NCBI RefSeq assembly: GCF_030269925.1 | Contig: NC_085127.1 | Location: forward strand, 5,959,501 to 6,023,500 | Reading direction: 5' to 3' | DNA length: 64,000 nucleotides | Origin: Bombyx mori | Lineage: Eukaryota; Arthropoda; Insecta; Lepidoptera; Bombycidae | Shown here: positions 22,951-36,364 of the stretch, piece after piece | Layout: every line of letters begins with the position of its first letter | How positions within the stretch are numbered: position 1 is the first letter of the stretch | Translations under genes and position numbers: made by a program | The notes under the pieces: model-generated | What the model was told of the DNA's origin: nothing | Databases searched by the model: none | What the model saw: the letters and a program-made list of their open reading frames with translations, nothing else

Positions 22951-24585
22951 ACCTGTAGTACCAGTAAATATGGTCTTCGAGTTGCAACAAAAAATTTAAA
23001 ATGGGAAACTACTAAAATAAAGCGATTATAAACAAAACCGCTTTAATGTGACCGACACTTTATACTTGATGAAGGATCGTTGATGTCCAGTTGGAAATAC
23101 GATACGCATGGTATAAATAGCTGAGGTGCATTGACCGCAACACCCTCGGATGCTATCTCATCTGATATTTCTCCATAGACGTATCGGATGACAGAGATTC
23201 AATGGTCGGGAAAAGAATTCAAATATAGAATCAGTATAATAAGGTGCAACCATACTATTTTCAACTCCGACTGTATCCAGAAAACTAAAGTTGATTCGCA
23301 TTTATCTTTTGGGGGAATTCCATATATGATCTATTATGTATTTTTATATTATTCATTATATTTGTCTCGATTGAGGATAATAATGTATACGGTTATTTAA
23401 GTAAACCGTGAACGTCAAAAAAAAACTACAAAATGTAAAAATAAATAAATCATTTTATGAAACAAATAACTTCACTGCTGTCAATATCTAAAAAAAATAA
23501 TAATTTAAGAGTAATATATACATACAGTCAAAACCGTTTACTGCGACATCGTTTAATACAACATGCCGGTTATAATAACCAAGAACAAAGGTCCCGGCTG
23601 AATGCCATATGACCGCCTTATTAAAAATATTGCTTTCTTCGACATTGTAATAACGACATACCTCATAAAACGACCACATTTAACTAATATTTCGGTGAAT
23701 TAGATCTGTTAGAACGACCGGCTAAGGTGTATTATAAACAATTTGAATAGGTATCCACATTTGTCTTCAATGGCTTTTAAAATCAGGAAAGAAAACAATA
23801 GGATTTAGTTTAGTGTAGGGTATTTTCTAATTCTTAGAAACAAAACACGTGCATGCGGTAGTCAAAGCCCACTTCTTCATATCTCTTCAGTTAGTTTGTT
23901 ACTTATCTATACACAAGATGCACCAAAACTTTGTGGAGTTATTCGTGAAACTTTCAAAATCTCGCAAAGAAAAAGAAAACAAATTAATATTGAAGAAAAA
24001 TCGCGTATTATGTAAATATATTTTTCCAATAATTCCCTATCGATTTGTTTGTACTTGCACGATACACATTAAACATCACTGGTTGTTACGACTATCGGTT
24101 TTTACGACTGAATATGAGCAGTCCCTTCGATGTCGTTATAACAGATTTTGACTGTAGTTTCTTTCACCTCTATATTGAATATGGCGGCGTTACGCCAGGG
24201 TTTTCACACATAAGATTTCGAAACAATTCACAAAATATAGCTTAATATTCACAATACATATTATAGTGATTTTTACATGATTCTGACATTAATTTATTTT
24301 ACATAAATTACTTTTAACCCATATAAACTAACATTGTTATTATCCAGCCTAATAATAGATGGTGCCAACATCATTTGCATAACAATTACAATACTTAATT
24401 AAATTATTACTGTTAATTGTAATATAAATTATTATTAATATTTATGCTTTATTAATATAGGTATGTAATGATTTATACAGTCATTTATGTTTTTAAACAA
24501 TAATATAAATATTAAACATATTCTGAAAATTTTCACATCAAAACAGTGTCGCTAAATATTAAATATGGTAGAATAACAGTTTCAT
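22951..24585. other. Unique AT-rich DNA
   Basis: No gene recognised. Short ORFs at 23188, 23849 and 24045 lack motifs. Confidence 0.5.
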
Positions 24586-24817
24586 CTTGCTAATTATATA
24601 TAAAAATGAATTGCTGTTTGTTAGTCTCGCTAAAACTCGAGAACGGCTGGACCGATTTGGCTAATTTTGGTCTTGAATTATTTGTAGAAATCCAGAGAAG
24701 GTTTAAAAGGTAGATAAATATGAAAATTCCTTTGGTTTGTTTTAAGTTTATTTTATACAAAAGTTTAGGTCTTTTATTTATCGATTAAGGCACTACGAAG
24801 TCTGCCGGGTCAGCTAG
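24586..24817 (+). mobile_element. Helitron-like family B, internally deleted
   Basis: Starts TCTTGCTAATTATATATAAA after host A and ends ggtcagCTAG before host T. The core aactcgagaacggctggacc is shared with copies at 30962, 44366 and 59631. About 60 internal bases are missing. Confidence 0.75.
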
Positions 24818-26767
24818 TAATAAATAAATAATAACATAGAATAAACTAAATTAAAAATTATTATGTTAATTATTGCTAATAATGGCGTTTGCGCCCATAT
24901 ATATGTAGTAGTAACACTCAAGACTTATAATGTCCAAATGATAAATTTTAAGTGAAGGCTTATTTAGATATATTTTTTTAATTTTTTTTAAAACTCATAG
25001 CATATTATTAAGATTATCTTTATTATGGTTTAATATCGTATTTTCGCATTATCATTTTACAATTTCCGACGCTCGTTTTCATTAGTACGATTGCCATTTG
25101 TCGGAATTCTGTGGTAACGATCGTCAAATATTTGTACAAGAATCAGGGTATGTTGTAAGTCTGTACAATTAAGTACTATCAACTTGCATATTTCTGCCGC
25201 GAAGTAGTCTTGCGTCAAATTCAGATTTAGACCTCTCGTTGGAAAATCGGATCGAAGGCGTTTGCATCCATTTACGTTATGTCATACACATATGGGACCC
25301 GGTAATCACTTAATACCAGGTATGCCGTCCGCTCTACGCAATAAAAAAATACCAGAAACAACATCAATTATCGTCTTTTCGCATTAAAAGTGTACATACA
25401 GTTTCCAAAAATATTCGAAATTGAGTTAATATGCGGAATCATTTGGTATCCACCTTATCATTTTTCTCATAAATACTGTCAAAAGAGCGTAGTTTTTAAT
25501 TTTAGTTTTTTTTAGTTTACCTATGTTTTGACTTCTATTAACAAAATTAATACATAATTTTATCTTACTTTAAAAGAGAGAATATGTAACTGGTAAAAAA
25601 TTAAAAATAAATGTTGCAAAGATGATTATTATTAAAAACGTCATATGTTTAAAACTGTAAAATTCATAAGTTTTGAGATTGTAGACGCAGGATATCCAAA
25701 AGAGAATTCGTTTTACTGTATAATTTCGTATATTTTCGATTTTACAAAAGAAGCTGTTAGTTCGTTACGTTAGAAAATTATGAATAATATGAAGTGACAC
25801 AAATGACATAGAATGACGTTTTTGCTGTCAATGTGGTTTGACGTATGACGTTTATTGAATTTGTAGATGGCGCTTTCGTCGATGGCAACCATCATTAGCC
25901 AAAGGTGTTTTATCCAGAACCACAATATGTATTGTTTCTGAATAGAGATTATACAGTTTTAATACGAGAAGACGTTATATTTACGGACAGTCATTATATT
26001 CTCCTCATTCTATTTCTCTTTAATTTACTTGCCCTTGTGCCTATTATTGTACAAAAATAGAAGAATGCCATTTATCGTACAGCTTACCCTATACTTCAAG
26101 AAGTATTTAATGTAATTTTTTATTCGCTCAATGAAAACAATGGGATATTGTTTGCGATCTTTAACCGTAGCTCTCCGTAGGCGATACTGTTGAATCCGAA
26201 TTCAATCGAGTGTTACACAATAAAGCGATTCCACTGGAAAATATTTCAAATCTACGAGCTGTGCAATATTGTGGCGTCGAGGGAGAATTTTTCATTTCTC
26301 ACCGCGGCACCCTTGTCCGTACGGCTGTCCCATTCTATTCTAAATAGCATTAATATTGTTTCTCTGGTTCTAGCGGAAACAAAATAAATATTTGTACGTA
26401 TCCTGCGTGCCTGATCTTTTGCGGCTACAATTTGAGCATTATTGATTTCGAAATACTCGACATGTGGCCTTAAATGAATTTCGGGGCACCCCTCCTGTTT
26501 ATTTATAGTACACTTTTGAGACGCATCCCTTCAGTGTGTTTCATGTTAATAGAAAACTACGAGCCCCTAACCCGAGCTATGAGTGCGTGTATCTGCACGC
26601 GTGCGTGTTTTCTTAAAGAGTATTTTATTTACACCGCTCGTATTGTAACGTTTCACAAAAATCGTGATTATATGGATTATTGTTGAAATTCCCGATATAC
26701 ATTATGTATATATTATTTGCATCTTCGAGTTCAAATTTTAAACTAGGAAAAATAGTAATATACTTTT
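24818..26767. other. Mostly unique AT-rich DNA
   Basis: No gene recognised. It contains a decayed Bm1 (25188-25346). Confidence 0.5.
25188..25346 (+). mobile_element. Old, decayed Bm1 SINE
   Basis: Recognisable pieces: atttctgccgcgaagtag, gcatccatttacgtta, gtaatcacttaataccagg, then a short A-run. Much more diverged than the other copies. Confidence 0.65.
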
Positions 26768-27004
26768 TATTTTTATTGCCTAGGTGGGTGGACGAGCTCA
26801 CAGCCCAACTGGTGTTAAGTGGTTACTGGAGCCCATAGACATCTACGACGTAAGTGCGCCACCCACCTTGAGATATGAGTTCTAAGGTCTCAGTATAGTT
26901 ACAACGGCTGCGCCGCCCTTCAAACCGAAACGCATTATTGCCTCACGGCAGAAATAGGCGGGGTGGTAGTACCCGTGCGGACTCACAAGAGGTCCTACCA
27001 CCAT
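26768..27004 (-). mobile_element. Bm1 SINE, headless
   Basis: Antisense tail, body, and end at the common headless boundary (ggtcctaccaccat). Confidence 0.85.
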
Positions 27005-27120
27005 ACTGAACGTGTATTGAAAATAATACCTATTTATTTGTTAAAACCTGCGTAAATTAGTACTTAAATATCTTTTTACCAAGTTGACATTTCGTTAACA
27101 AGCAATGAAAACAGCAAAGT

Positions 27121-27829
27121 GCACCGGTCATCGTTCTCGTCGAACCCGTCGCTTGCGACGAAGGGCTCGACGAGTAAATTAACCCTCAGACACAGCCCAC
27201 TGAGTTTCTCGCCGGATCTTCTCAGTGGGTCGCGTTTCCGATCCGGTGGTAGATTTTGCGCAGCTTTTTTTTTTTTTTTTTTCCTACCTAAGCTGATAGC
27301 CCTTGCGGCTATGTCAGCGTAACCCTAACTTTAGTAGGTGAGCTCACGGGGCTCAAACCTGACGATGTTGCTAACACGAACCCTAGCAAGAGCCGTGCTT
27401 CGCAGAATCTACCACCGGATCGGAAACGCGACCCACTGAGAAGATCCGGCGAGAAACTCAGTGGGCTGTGTCTGAGAGTTAATTTACTCGTCGAGCCCTT
27501 CGTCGCAAGCGACGGGTTCGACGAGAACGGTGACCGGTGCTTGAAGTACCTAAAAGCACCGTTAGTGGATCGGGAGGATCCGAGATGACGTGTTTTGGGC
27601 GACGTCGACTGCTTTCCATTCTGTCCGCAGGATCGGGAATGTAATTACCGGCGGCCACGATGAGAGGGTTCTCGTGTCGTGCCGCTTTATCGAAGTGGAT
27701 TGCGCAGCACGGCTCTTGCTAGGGTTCGTGTTATCAACGTCGTCAGGTTTGAGCCCCGTGAGCTCACCTACTAGTTAAGGCTACGCTGATATAGCCTCTC
27801 AACGCTATCAGCTTAGGTAGGAAAAAAAA
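27121..27829 (+). mobile_element. Jockey-like LINE 3' end, split by a second copy
   Basis: Sense-strand 3' part at 27121-27264 and 27709-27829 with the A-tail at the right. The direct repeat agcaaagt at 27113-27120 and 27830-27837 is its target duplication. An inverted copy of the same family sits inside. Confidence 0.88.
27265..27699 (-). mobile_element. Younger Jockey-like LINE 3' end nested in its own family
   Basis: Begins with a long T-run, then stem-loop, 3' UTR and the last ~70 ORF codons. Flanked by the duplicated outer-element sequence ttgcgcagc (27256-27264 and 27700-27708). Nearly identical to the long copy at 61801-64000. Confidence 0.9.
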
Positions 27830-27837
27830 AGCAAAGT

Positions 27838-28612
27838 ACCTGGCGGCATAACAAAGGAACAAGTTTTTATTTTATTTGTAGTACATTGCGTATTTTTCAA
27901 AAAGACTGCGATTTCATAATCTTATTGTTTTATAGATTAGGTATTATAAAGTACTAGAAACTCAAAAAACAGTTTATGCTTCAGAAAATTTTCATCATCT
28001 CTTTCAAACGATTTACATTTGGAATTCAAGTGAAATGAACCTCGATGCTACTCAAGGGATAATTGTTCAAAATATCTATATCCACTGATACTAAGTTATT
28101 TTTCATAAGATTTTAGAAATGTAAGCAGTAGACTACATAATTATATGTACCTAGTAAGAGTTTGTTTTGTTTAACTGAAATTTGTTTTGCGCAGAAATGG
28201 CACAAACAGCACAAGCTGGTACTTTGCTAAAATAAAAATAAAAGATAATGTTCATTGATCTCACCTAACATTACCTTATGTGAAATATTCTAAAACGCCG
28301 ACATAAAAACTAAAATTTATATTGATAATTTTACATTATCCGGCAAACAATTTCATTGCGGGTATATAATATTTAACAAGTCTTATCGCCTATAAACTTA
28401 CGTTTTCATTTTGTATATTCAGCGTTGCCTTGGCAATATTCTTTGAATAATTCTTCATCACGGGAAGAAGATGGAAAAAATGTACATATTTTTTAGATTC
28501 AAATGCAATTTTCTCGCAAGGAATTAAGACGGAAGGTAAAAAAATTGCGTTTCTGTATTACACTTTCTAACCAAGTTAAGGAAATGAAATGGAGACGCAA
28601 ATTGTGCTGAAT
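27838..28612. other. Unique AT-rich DNA
   Basis: Nothing recognised. Confidence 0.5.
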
Positions 28613-28842
28613 TACTTAGATGGGTGGACGAGCTCACAACCCACCTGGTGTTAAGTGGTTATCGGACCCCATAGACATCTATAACGTAAATGCGCCACCC
28701 AAATTGAGATATAAGTTCTAAGGTCTCAAATATAGTTACAACGGCTGCCCCATCCTTCAAACCGAAACGCATTACTGCTTCACGGCAGAAATAGCCGGGG
28801 TGGTGGTACCTACCCGTGCGGGCTCATAAGAGATCCTAACAC
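28613..28842 (-). mobile_element. Bm1 SINE, headless, tail A-run lost
   Basis: Antisense tail and body. No T-run at the left edge, and the right boundary is mutated (gatcctaacacctg). Confidence 0.8.
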
Positions 28843-30546
28843 CTGTACCAATCAAGGATCTATAAAAATCAAAATACGAAAAAACCATTAGTTTTATGCA
28901 AACATCCTCCTCCAACACATGGAGATGAAAATTGTATCACTTATTTGGTCACGCTAGCTTTAGACGGAAGCAATTCACGTACTTTACCGTCGGCTACGTG
29001 GTCTGACTATCTAAAAACGCCCATTAAAATTGCAAAACTTTCCTAATAAACCGACCAAGAAAACCATTTCAATTATTAACTTATTCCTACGAAGGTGAGT
29101 CCAATGCGGCACTTTAGTTAGAGCTTGAAACAAAATGTCAAAAGGACTTGTTCTTTTAATCTTATTTTCTTGTCCTTTGATACTGATGTATCTACTAAGG
29201 ATTGGCTGCTATGCACGCAAATAGGATTGTCTTCTAAGTCTTTGAACCCACCGATCCAGTAATCCTTGGTAATGCGGATTTGTGAGTGCTTTTAACTCAA
29301 TGTCTTAATGTTTGGAAGAGGACGTCGTGTGTTTTCTTAAAAGATAATCTACTTTTTGCCTTTAGATAGTACATTATCGTTCCCTGGGATGTATGTATAA
29401 GACTTTATTACTTAAGTATTTGTGTTAATCTTTCTTATTATTGATGCTTTCTTAAATAGGCAATTAATTATTGATTAATATTATAGTAATAACTTGATCA
29501 AATCGGTTTTATTACTTTGGGTGGCACACAAATATCCCGCTGACGATTCTTACTAAACCTTGTATGACATAATTGCACTTAGTGTACACTCCTGACAAGT
29601 CGTGATAGAACATTTGTAAAATCATGTAAAAGCCAAAAGAAAACATGAATATTCATCATACAGGGATGTGCCTTTTTCGAATGCAAACAAAACCATGTGC
29701 CTGTTCCTACGTTAATCTTCAAACGTGAAAATCCAAATAAACACAGCATCCAAACGTTTGCACAGCTATCCGAAGGTTTTTAATATCACAAACGCTTTAG
29801 TCGTTTGGCGTCTCCCAAGCGAAACCATCCGAGATTGTAGTGGTAACTTTGTACTCAAACAACACCGTGTTTTCCAAATACCTCGATTCGGTTAGTTGGT
29901 CTTAACATTGTTTATCTGTTCGCTTTCTTATCCAATTAAACTTTAATGTTTCGTTATAAAAGATAATGGTGATAGTTTAATAAGCCCGATGTCGTAAACA
30001 ATCCATCTGAATCTGTGTAAACAGATCATAAATTTGCCACATCAAACCGAGTAAATTAGGAAAGTTATAATGTCAACCTTTAATTGTTATCTCAACATAT
30101 AGTTAGATTTCGCTAACTTGTCGTTTTGGATTCGACGTGTTTTAAACAAAACAATTAGATTTACTAATAAAGTCATGATTGCTTGCTGTGGAAATTCCAT
30201 TAGTTTATGAGAATAAATTTGGTATATGATTATGGTTTAGCTTATTTAGAGGAATCACACATATGTTTATATATATATGTAGTTTGTTTTGCGTCTTTAC
30301 TCTTCACTTTGTTTCTTCCTTAAATCGCTTTGTATTTGTATGATTCTGCCCGAAAACTTGTTTTTAATCATATCGAGGGTGGATGGTTATTTTGTTTAAC
30401 CGACATTTTTGCAACATTACAGGAGAGCCATTTAAAATTGAAAATTTGGAAAACATATAATCACAAAAAACTTCTTCAGCTATTTAAATAGAGTAAACTT
30501 AATTGAATTTCAACTAAAAAATCGAACTGTTGATGCTATCTATCTA
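28843..30546. other. Unique AT-rich DNA
   Basis: About 1.7 kb with no gene, RNA or repeat recognised. Confidence 0.5.
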
Positions 30547-30966
30547 TCTATATATTAATACGTGAAGCAAAAACTTTGTATCCCTTTTTACGAAAATTGC
30601 GCGGACGGATGAGTATGAAATTTTCCATACTTATAGAGAATATAGAGAAGAAGTGCACAATGCTAATGTTTTTTTTAAATAATGCATAAAAGATACATTA
30701 AATCAATAAAGAAAACATTACACACACTACATACCATGTATATGACGCACACACGCATGCATACTATTTATTGTCAAACTTTTGTTCTTGACGTCTGTGG
30801 TCAAATTGAGAATAGATTAAATATTGTTTGTCTTTATTAATATTTTTTTATATTGTAGCCTTGGCGAAATTTGTGATTATAGAAGTATAAATTACAATCA
30901 TAATAGTGTACAAACTTACAATTTCAATTAATTATAGTCGAATTTCGACTACTGCGGGACCTCTAG
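30547..30966 (+). mobile_element. Helitron-like family A, complete copy
   Basis: Starts TCTATATATTAATACGTG, ends acctCTAG. The palindrome tagtcgaatttcgacta lies about 11 nt before the end. It runs directly into a family B element. Confidence 0.82.
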
Positions 30967-31252
30967 TATATATAAAAATGAATTGCTGTTCGTTAGTCTC
31001 GCTAAAACTCGAGAACGGCTGGACCGATTTGGCTAATTTTGGTCTTGAATTATTAGTGGAAGTTCAGAGAAGGTTTAAAAGGTAGATAAATATGAAAATG
31101 CTCGGAATTAAATAGAAATAACATTTTTGTTTTTCCTTTGATGTCCCCCCCGTCGGACGGATTCCTTTTGTTTGTTTCAAGTTTATTTTATACAGAAGTT
31201 TAGATCTTTTATTTGTCGATTGAGGCACTACAAAGTCTGCCGGGTTAGCTAG
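30962..31252 (+). mobile_element. Helitron-like family B, abutting family A
   Basis: The family B core begins tatataaaaatgaattgctg immediately after the family A end. Its probable 5' TC lies within the last bases of A, so the termini overlap (tctagtatata). Ends gttagCTAG before T. A hairpin ggcact/agtctgcc lies just inside the 3' end. Confidence 0.78.
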
Positions 31253-31485
31253 TACCAAATAAAACGCACCTTTAATTTCAAAGAAAAGTGTCACGTATTA
31301 ACCGAAATAACGCTTAAATCAAAAAGCCTTTCACCTCTCGATTTGTAAGTCCATTTCTTCTAGCTAGAAGCATAGCTATGCTTCGTCTATGTTTTGAAAT
31401 TACTAGCGCATTCCCGTTGTCACAATAATGTGTTTCATTTACCATTTTATTCAATTATCCTTATCTTGATATTAGAATACTTTTT

Positions 31486-31730
31486 ACTGGTGGTAGGACC
31501 TCATGTGAGTCCGCACGGGTAGGTACCACCACCCCGCCTATTTCTGCCGTGAAGCAGTAATGCGTTTCGGCTTGAAGGGTGGGGCAGCCGTTGTAACTAT
31601 ACTGAGACCTTAGAACTTATATCTCAAGGTGGGTGGCGCATTTACGTTGTAAATGTCTATGGGCTACAGTAACCACTTAACACCAGGTGGGCTGTGAGCT
31701 CGTCCACCATCTAAGCAATAAAAAAAAAAC
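31486..31730 (+). mobile_element. Bm1 SINE, headless
   Basis: Begins ctggtggtaggacctcatg, with complete body and tail and a poly-A. Confidence 0.88.
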
Positions 31731-32825
31731 GTCACAAAGAGTCAAATATTCCTGTACAAAACCTTCAACATCTAATTATTCGGAGTTAGAGTAAAGTTAT
31801 TAGCTTAATTAGTTTTTAAACTACAAAGCTTTAACGGAACGTTTCATTAACGAAGTTTCTGTTTGCGTTTACCACGCGTGCGTTTGACTTTTAAAACTTT
31901 TAATATGCGTAATTATCGTTTCAATTTCAATTTCAATATATTTTTCAATTTTCATTCAATTTAGCTTTGGCGTAGATGTACATACAGTTGATTTCACTAT
32001 CGGTGAGATGTCGATGTTATTATTGCCATAGATATATTGATATATGAGGTTGAAGATTCAATTTAATTGTATTAATGGCGATGCTAAATTTCAAAGCCCG
32101 GTATGTGATGGCGTTGCGACAGAAATAGGCGGGTGGGATATATACATGTCCTCAAGTGTCAAGATATGTCAGCATTCTATCACTTGTCTGTCCGAAACTG
32201 TGCAACATTAGTAGGCGTGGAATCATTAAGTTATAAATAATTTTAAGATATTTAATTAGGAAATGAGATAATAAGATGAAATCATATGGACTTACTTAAA
32301 ACATCAAAAAGGATTTTTGTTATCAGATTTTTCAAACTGTCCAGAAAAATCTGAGACGAAATTATTCTGGTATTGCTTACAGATCTATCTACGTTGAAAT
32401 AATTTATCGCCTTGTTTGTAAAATGTAAATTCATTTTAAAATTAAGCCCTGTATTTATTATGAAGACTCACTTAGGTAACGAATTTGCAAAAGGATTCCA
32501 AAATAAACAAAACTTAAAAAGGTAAAATTGGTTTGTTTAATTTAAAGTAGACTTAATGATAATATCGTTTAGGCAAATAGCTTGCATAACGACAGGCTGC
32601 TGTTAACCTTGATAATGCTATTGGCATTGGTCGTTTTACATTAGGTTATCTGCTGTCTGCACTAGAAATAAACGTAAGGAATGTTATTTTTATGTCATTA
32701 GAAGTTCCAAAAACCCTATTTGTTTCTGTAACGAAGCAATCATGATTTCCGATCTTAGTGTAAGCAGGACACCCGATGCACTGATATGGTGAAACTTTAT
32801 TCCTGTGTCAAGAATTCATTATATC
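31731..32825. other. Unique AT-rich DNA
   Basis: Nothing firm. A short gcgacagaaataggcgggtgg near 32115 may be a Bm1 scrap. Confidence 0.45.
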
Positions 32826-32833
32826 CAACTCAG

Positions 32834-33032
32834 CAACGGCGGATCCAGGGGGGGAGGGGGTCACGGGGGTATGACCCCCCCCCAGAGCTGGTGGTCGCTG
32901 GACTTAGGTGGACCACTAATTGAACATAATGATTTTTACTTGTATCTATTGTTATCAAAATTAAATTATAAGTTCTTGACTTGACCACGACTATGTGACT
33001 CCCTCCTGGCGCCAAAGCTGGATTCGCCCGTG
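32834..33032. mobile_element. hAT-like MITE, 199 bp, 8-bp target duplication
   Basis: Inverted ends caacggcggatccag and (reverse complement of the right end) cacgggcgaatccag. The 8-bp direct repeat caactcag at 32826-32833 and 33033-33040 flanks it exactly, the duplication length of hAT transposons. The interior has long G and C runs. No transposase. Confidence 0.8.
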
Positions 33033-33040
33033 CAACTCAG

Positions 33041-33680
33041 GTGATCAAAAAAGTCCTAAAAGCTTGCAACTATATTCATGCGTGCAAAAATATAAGCTGC
33101 ATTTAAAAAAATATATATCATTAAATTTCGATCTTCAGTGATCTGTATACAAGATAGAAGTTTATAAGTGCCAAACGGTACTTGCTTTTACGATTCTCAT
33201 CAAGTTATGATGACCAAACTTTATATTGCCCCGTCATCAATGGAACTTATTTAAAAAAATAACGACATCAGCGAAAAACTCAATTAAAACTTGAACATTC
33301 AGGAAGAACGATTATGTAAAGGTCTCTAACTTTTGTAATAGTGCTTTAACCAAAATCTACTGATAGCAAGATTCCGATAACTTTCAAGTGAATTTTATAT
33401 AGAGAATAGAACTAGGCATCGATTTAACTCGCTTTTCCCACTCTGCTTTTAAAATAAGAACAAAAAAGTTGCTGCATCTAAAACGAGATATAACTTGTAC
33501 AATCGAATCTGTTAAAAAAATATTTTGCATCGTCAAATTCAGTATTGAAACTATTACAAATAATTGTAGTGGTATTTTTTTTTATTGCATGCATTTTCTA
33601 ATATCGTGAGAGTAGATTTGAAATGTACATATTACTTATAATAATGTCGACGATAAAAAAAAATTAGACAAGACATTATT
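33041..33680. other. Unique AT-rich DNA
   Basis: Nothing recognised. Confidence 0.5.
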
Positions 33681-33974
33681 GGAACGAAGTTCCTTATCGC
33701 GCGTTGTGAAAGGGGGCTAGTCGGAAAAAATTCTTACGAAAAGTTGTCACGACATCCGTCATTCTGACCAATCAAAGTGTAGGCGCTTATCGCATGACAT
33801 TGCTCGTATCCGATTGGTCCGCGTAATGAGTACAGTTTCTCGAGATAGCGTTTCAACAATAGTAATTTAGTTCATAGTATTGTTTTTTTCTTCTTCATAA
33901 TGCCGTAATTTATTATTATAACTTAAAAAAAAAATACAATTCCTTCACTAATTAATCGAAAGGAACTTCGTTCC
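33681..33974. mobile_element. TIR element (same family as 9534-9932)
   Basis: Inverted termini ggaacgaagttcctt at both ends; 294 bp. The left end continues like the first copy, but no U1-like sequence is present. Confidence 0.75.
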
Positions 33975-36364
33975 ATCCGGGTGTCCCTTGACACATCTGA
34001 ATTTTTTTATTAGTAATGAAACGATTACGTATAATTTATTATTTTCATCACTTCTTATTTTGAGATCGAATTGACAAGAACCGCGATCTATGATTAATAA
34101 TTGTACGTTTGGTGTTCGAATCCCACATCAAATGATCTAATAACATTTTCTCACTCTCATTTTACTTGGTAAATGGTTAAGGAATTTCCATAATAACAAG
34201 TCTATTTCTAAACGATAAAATATTACAAGAAATCCAATTAAAATAAAGATCTAAAGCCAATTAGAAAATTTTCGATTTAGCTAAATCCCTTGCGAATCAG
34301 TAACACACACAATAGCTGAAATAGTCAGTGTTAGTGGCACAGATTCTTTAATAATTCATTTACATAGTGTATAATTTCTATGTCAACGTTATTACTGTAA
34401 CGAAAATACATAACAAAAATATTACATTTCAAAGTCCGAGTACATTGTAACATTCAAAACGTTCAACCAAACTTGAGGGCTTAAGGACATGTCGCGTCGA
34501 CCTCAAAAGTTCAAAAGCTCTCACGGATTCGAAAGCGTGCAATGAAATTAAGTATGCGCGGACGGGGGCAGCTCTGACCCAGTTTTTGTTAGACAATCGC
34601 TGAACACACATCTTTTAGTCATTAACCGGAAATAATTGTGGAAAAAAGTGCGATAGGAAACTCGTATTTTTCTAAGGAAAACGTCATGCAGAAGACTGAT
34701 CCGAGAAAAGTTTTAACGATCCATTAGGAAAGTTTTCCAACATGGTTATTAAAATATGCGGGTAAAAGTTTATAAAGAATTATTTAGATTGAGTTCCCAT
34801 TAACGATAAAAACGCGGAATGGATTTGAAATTTATGAGTGAAAAGTTAAAGAAATATTTGAGCATCGTGGGTTTCTTTTCGGTTCGGGGTTCAGGGGAAT
34901 ACCCATTGGTACCATTTGAAATCAAACCATTTGGAAAGAAGCAACTGAAAGTAGTTTCCTGAAACCGTTGTACTGGCTTTTTAATAATAATTAATGCTGA
35001 ATGCTACCTCAAAGACATCAACATCTAACCAAACTTTGTGGTCTTTCCTTTTCAACAGATGTAATATGGTTTTTGTAATCTTACCCAAATTTTGTTTATT
35101 AGTTTAAAACTTATGAATCAGGAACGATTAAAGGGAATCATTTAACAAACGAAGCTTGAAGGAACAGTCCACAAATAGCTGCGACAGAATCAGCAAAACA
35201 TCACGGAGCTATTGTAAGAGATATCCGGCGGGCTTTAAGAGATTGCGAATGGATGGTACTATTAATTATGCAACGCTTAGTTCAGCTCGACTGTGACCCA
35301 ATTCAGCTGTTCCTCCCGTGAACAGCTGTGATCTGACGAGCACTCGGTTTAACTTGTACGTATCGATGTTAGTATATATATACATATGTATGTCGCAGGG
35401 TAACTGCGAAATCGACGATGTTCTTGAATAGTTAGAAACGTCATGGCAATTCAAATGTTAGAATACAATGCACGTATAATGATAGCGCATATTATATTAA
35501 ACAGACAAACAGATGAAATTAGCAAAACGAAAACATATAATTAAAACTTGTTATTACATACAATCTCATAAAACATCATCAGGTATAAAAAAATGCTTTT
35601 GTAGATTGAGTTTTCTTCTTTGCCTAAAGTTATTGTGAGGATTTTATTTACGTACGTCCACGTCTTGTTGAGCAGCTATCGAAGCTCATAGATACGCCAT
35701 CCTGAATGTCATCTTAAGACTTGAGATCGATGTGTCAATTGGACTGGAATTGGCTATGGTATCTTTTGGATGCTCCGTTGCAGGAATATTCAGGTCGGTG
35801 GTTCCGATGATAGGCGAATTGTTATAATTAATTGCGGCTAATCACAATAGTTGAATAATTTGAGGACTACTTTTTGGTTACTGCTGTTTGCGGAAATAAA
35901 TTATCTTATAAGATTCTTCTTTATACTAAATAACGTAACGGAGGCTTAATAAGTTGCAATATTCCACCCTCAGACTGTGTAATTATCATTTAATTTGACT
36001 GCTAGCAATATAACAATACTCTGGGCATTACTACCACAACTTATGCACTGACACGCGGCTCCTGTACCACTTATGAACTTAAAATTACTTGTCTGATGTA
36101 ATATTCAAAGTTTCTTAATTGCTTCGGTTTTAGTTAATCTTGGTATTTGCTATGGACTTTATGTAATTAGCCAAGAAATTAAGTGTTACGGACTCTTTTT
36201 TTACAGGATAAATATGCCGAACTTCCGCCCACGCGTTGAGAGCTGTGGGCGAAACCTCACTGCATCAAAATAATCGTGGGACAGGGAACGTGCCCTCCTA
36301 TCAACCGCTTACTCTCTCGCAATGCAATAAAAACAGTTGACTTTAATAATTATATTAAAAAAAA
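33975..36364. other. Unique AT-rich DNA
   Basis: No gene recognised over 2.4 kb. A B-box-like gtgttcgaatccca near 34111 has no matching A box or folding. One short hairpin at 35304-35328 is listed separately. Confidence 0.5.
35304..35328. repeat. Hairpin of paired CAGCTG E-boxes
   Basis: cagctgttc and gaacagctg form a perfect 9-bp inverted repeat around a 7-base loop; each arm holds a CAGCTG. It could bind bHLH factors as a dimer site, or be chance. Confidence 0.55.

Noticed and set aside
34100..34130. B-box-like gtgttcgaatccca
   Set aside because: No A box at the right distance and no cloverleaf upstream.
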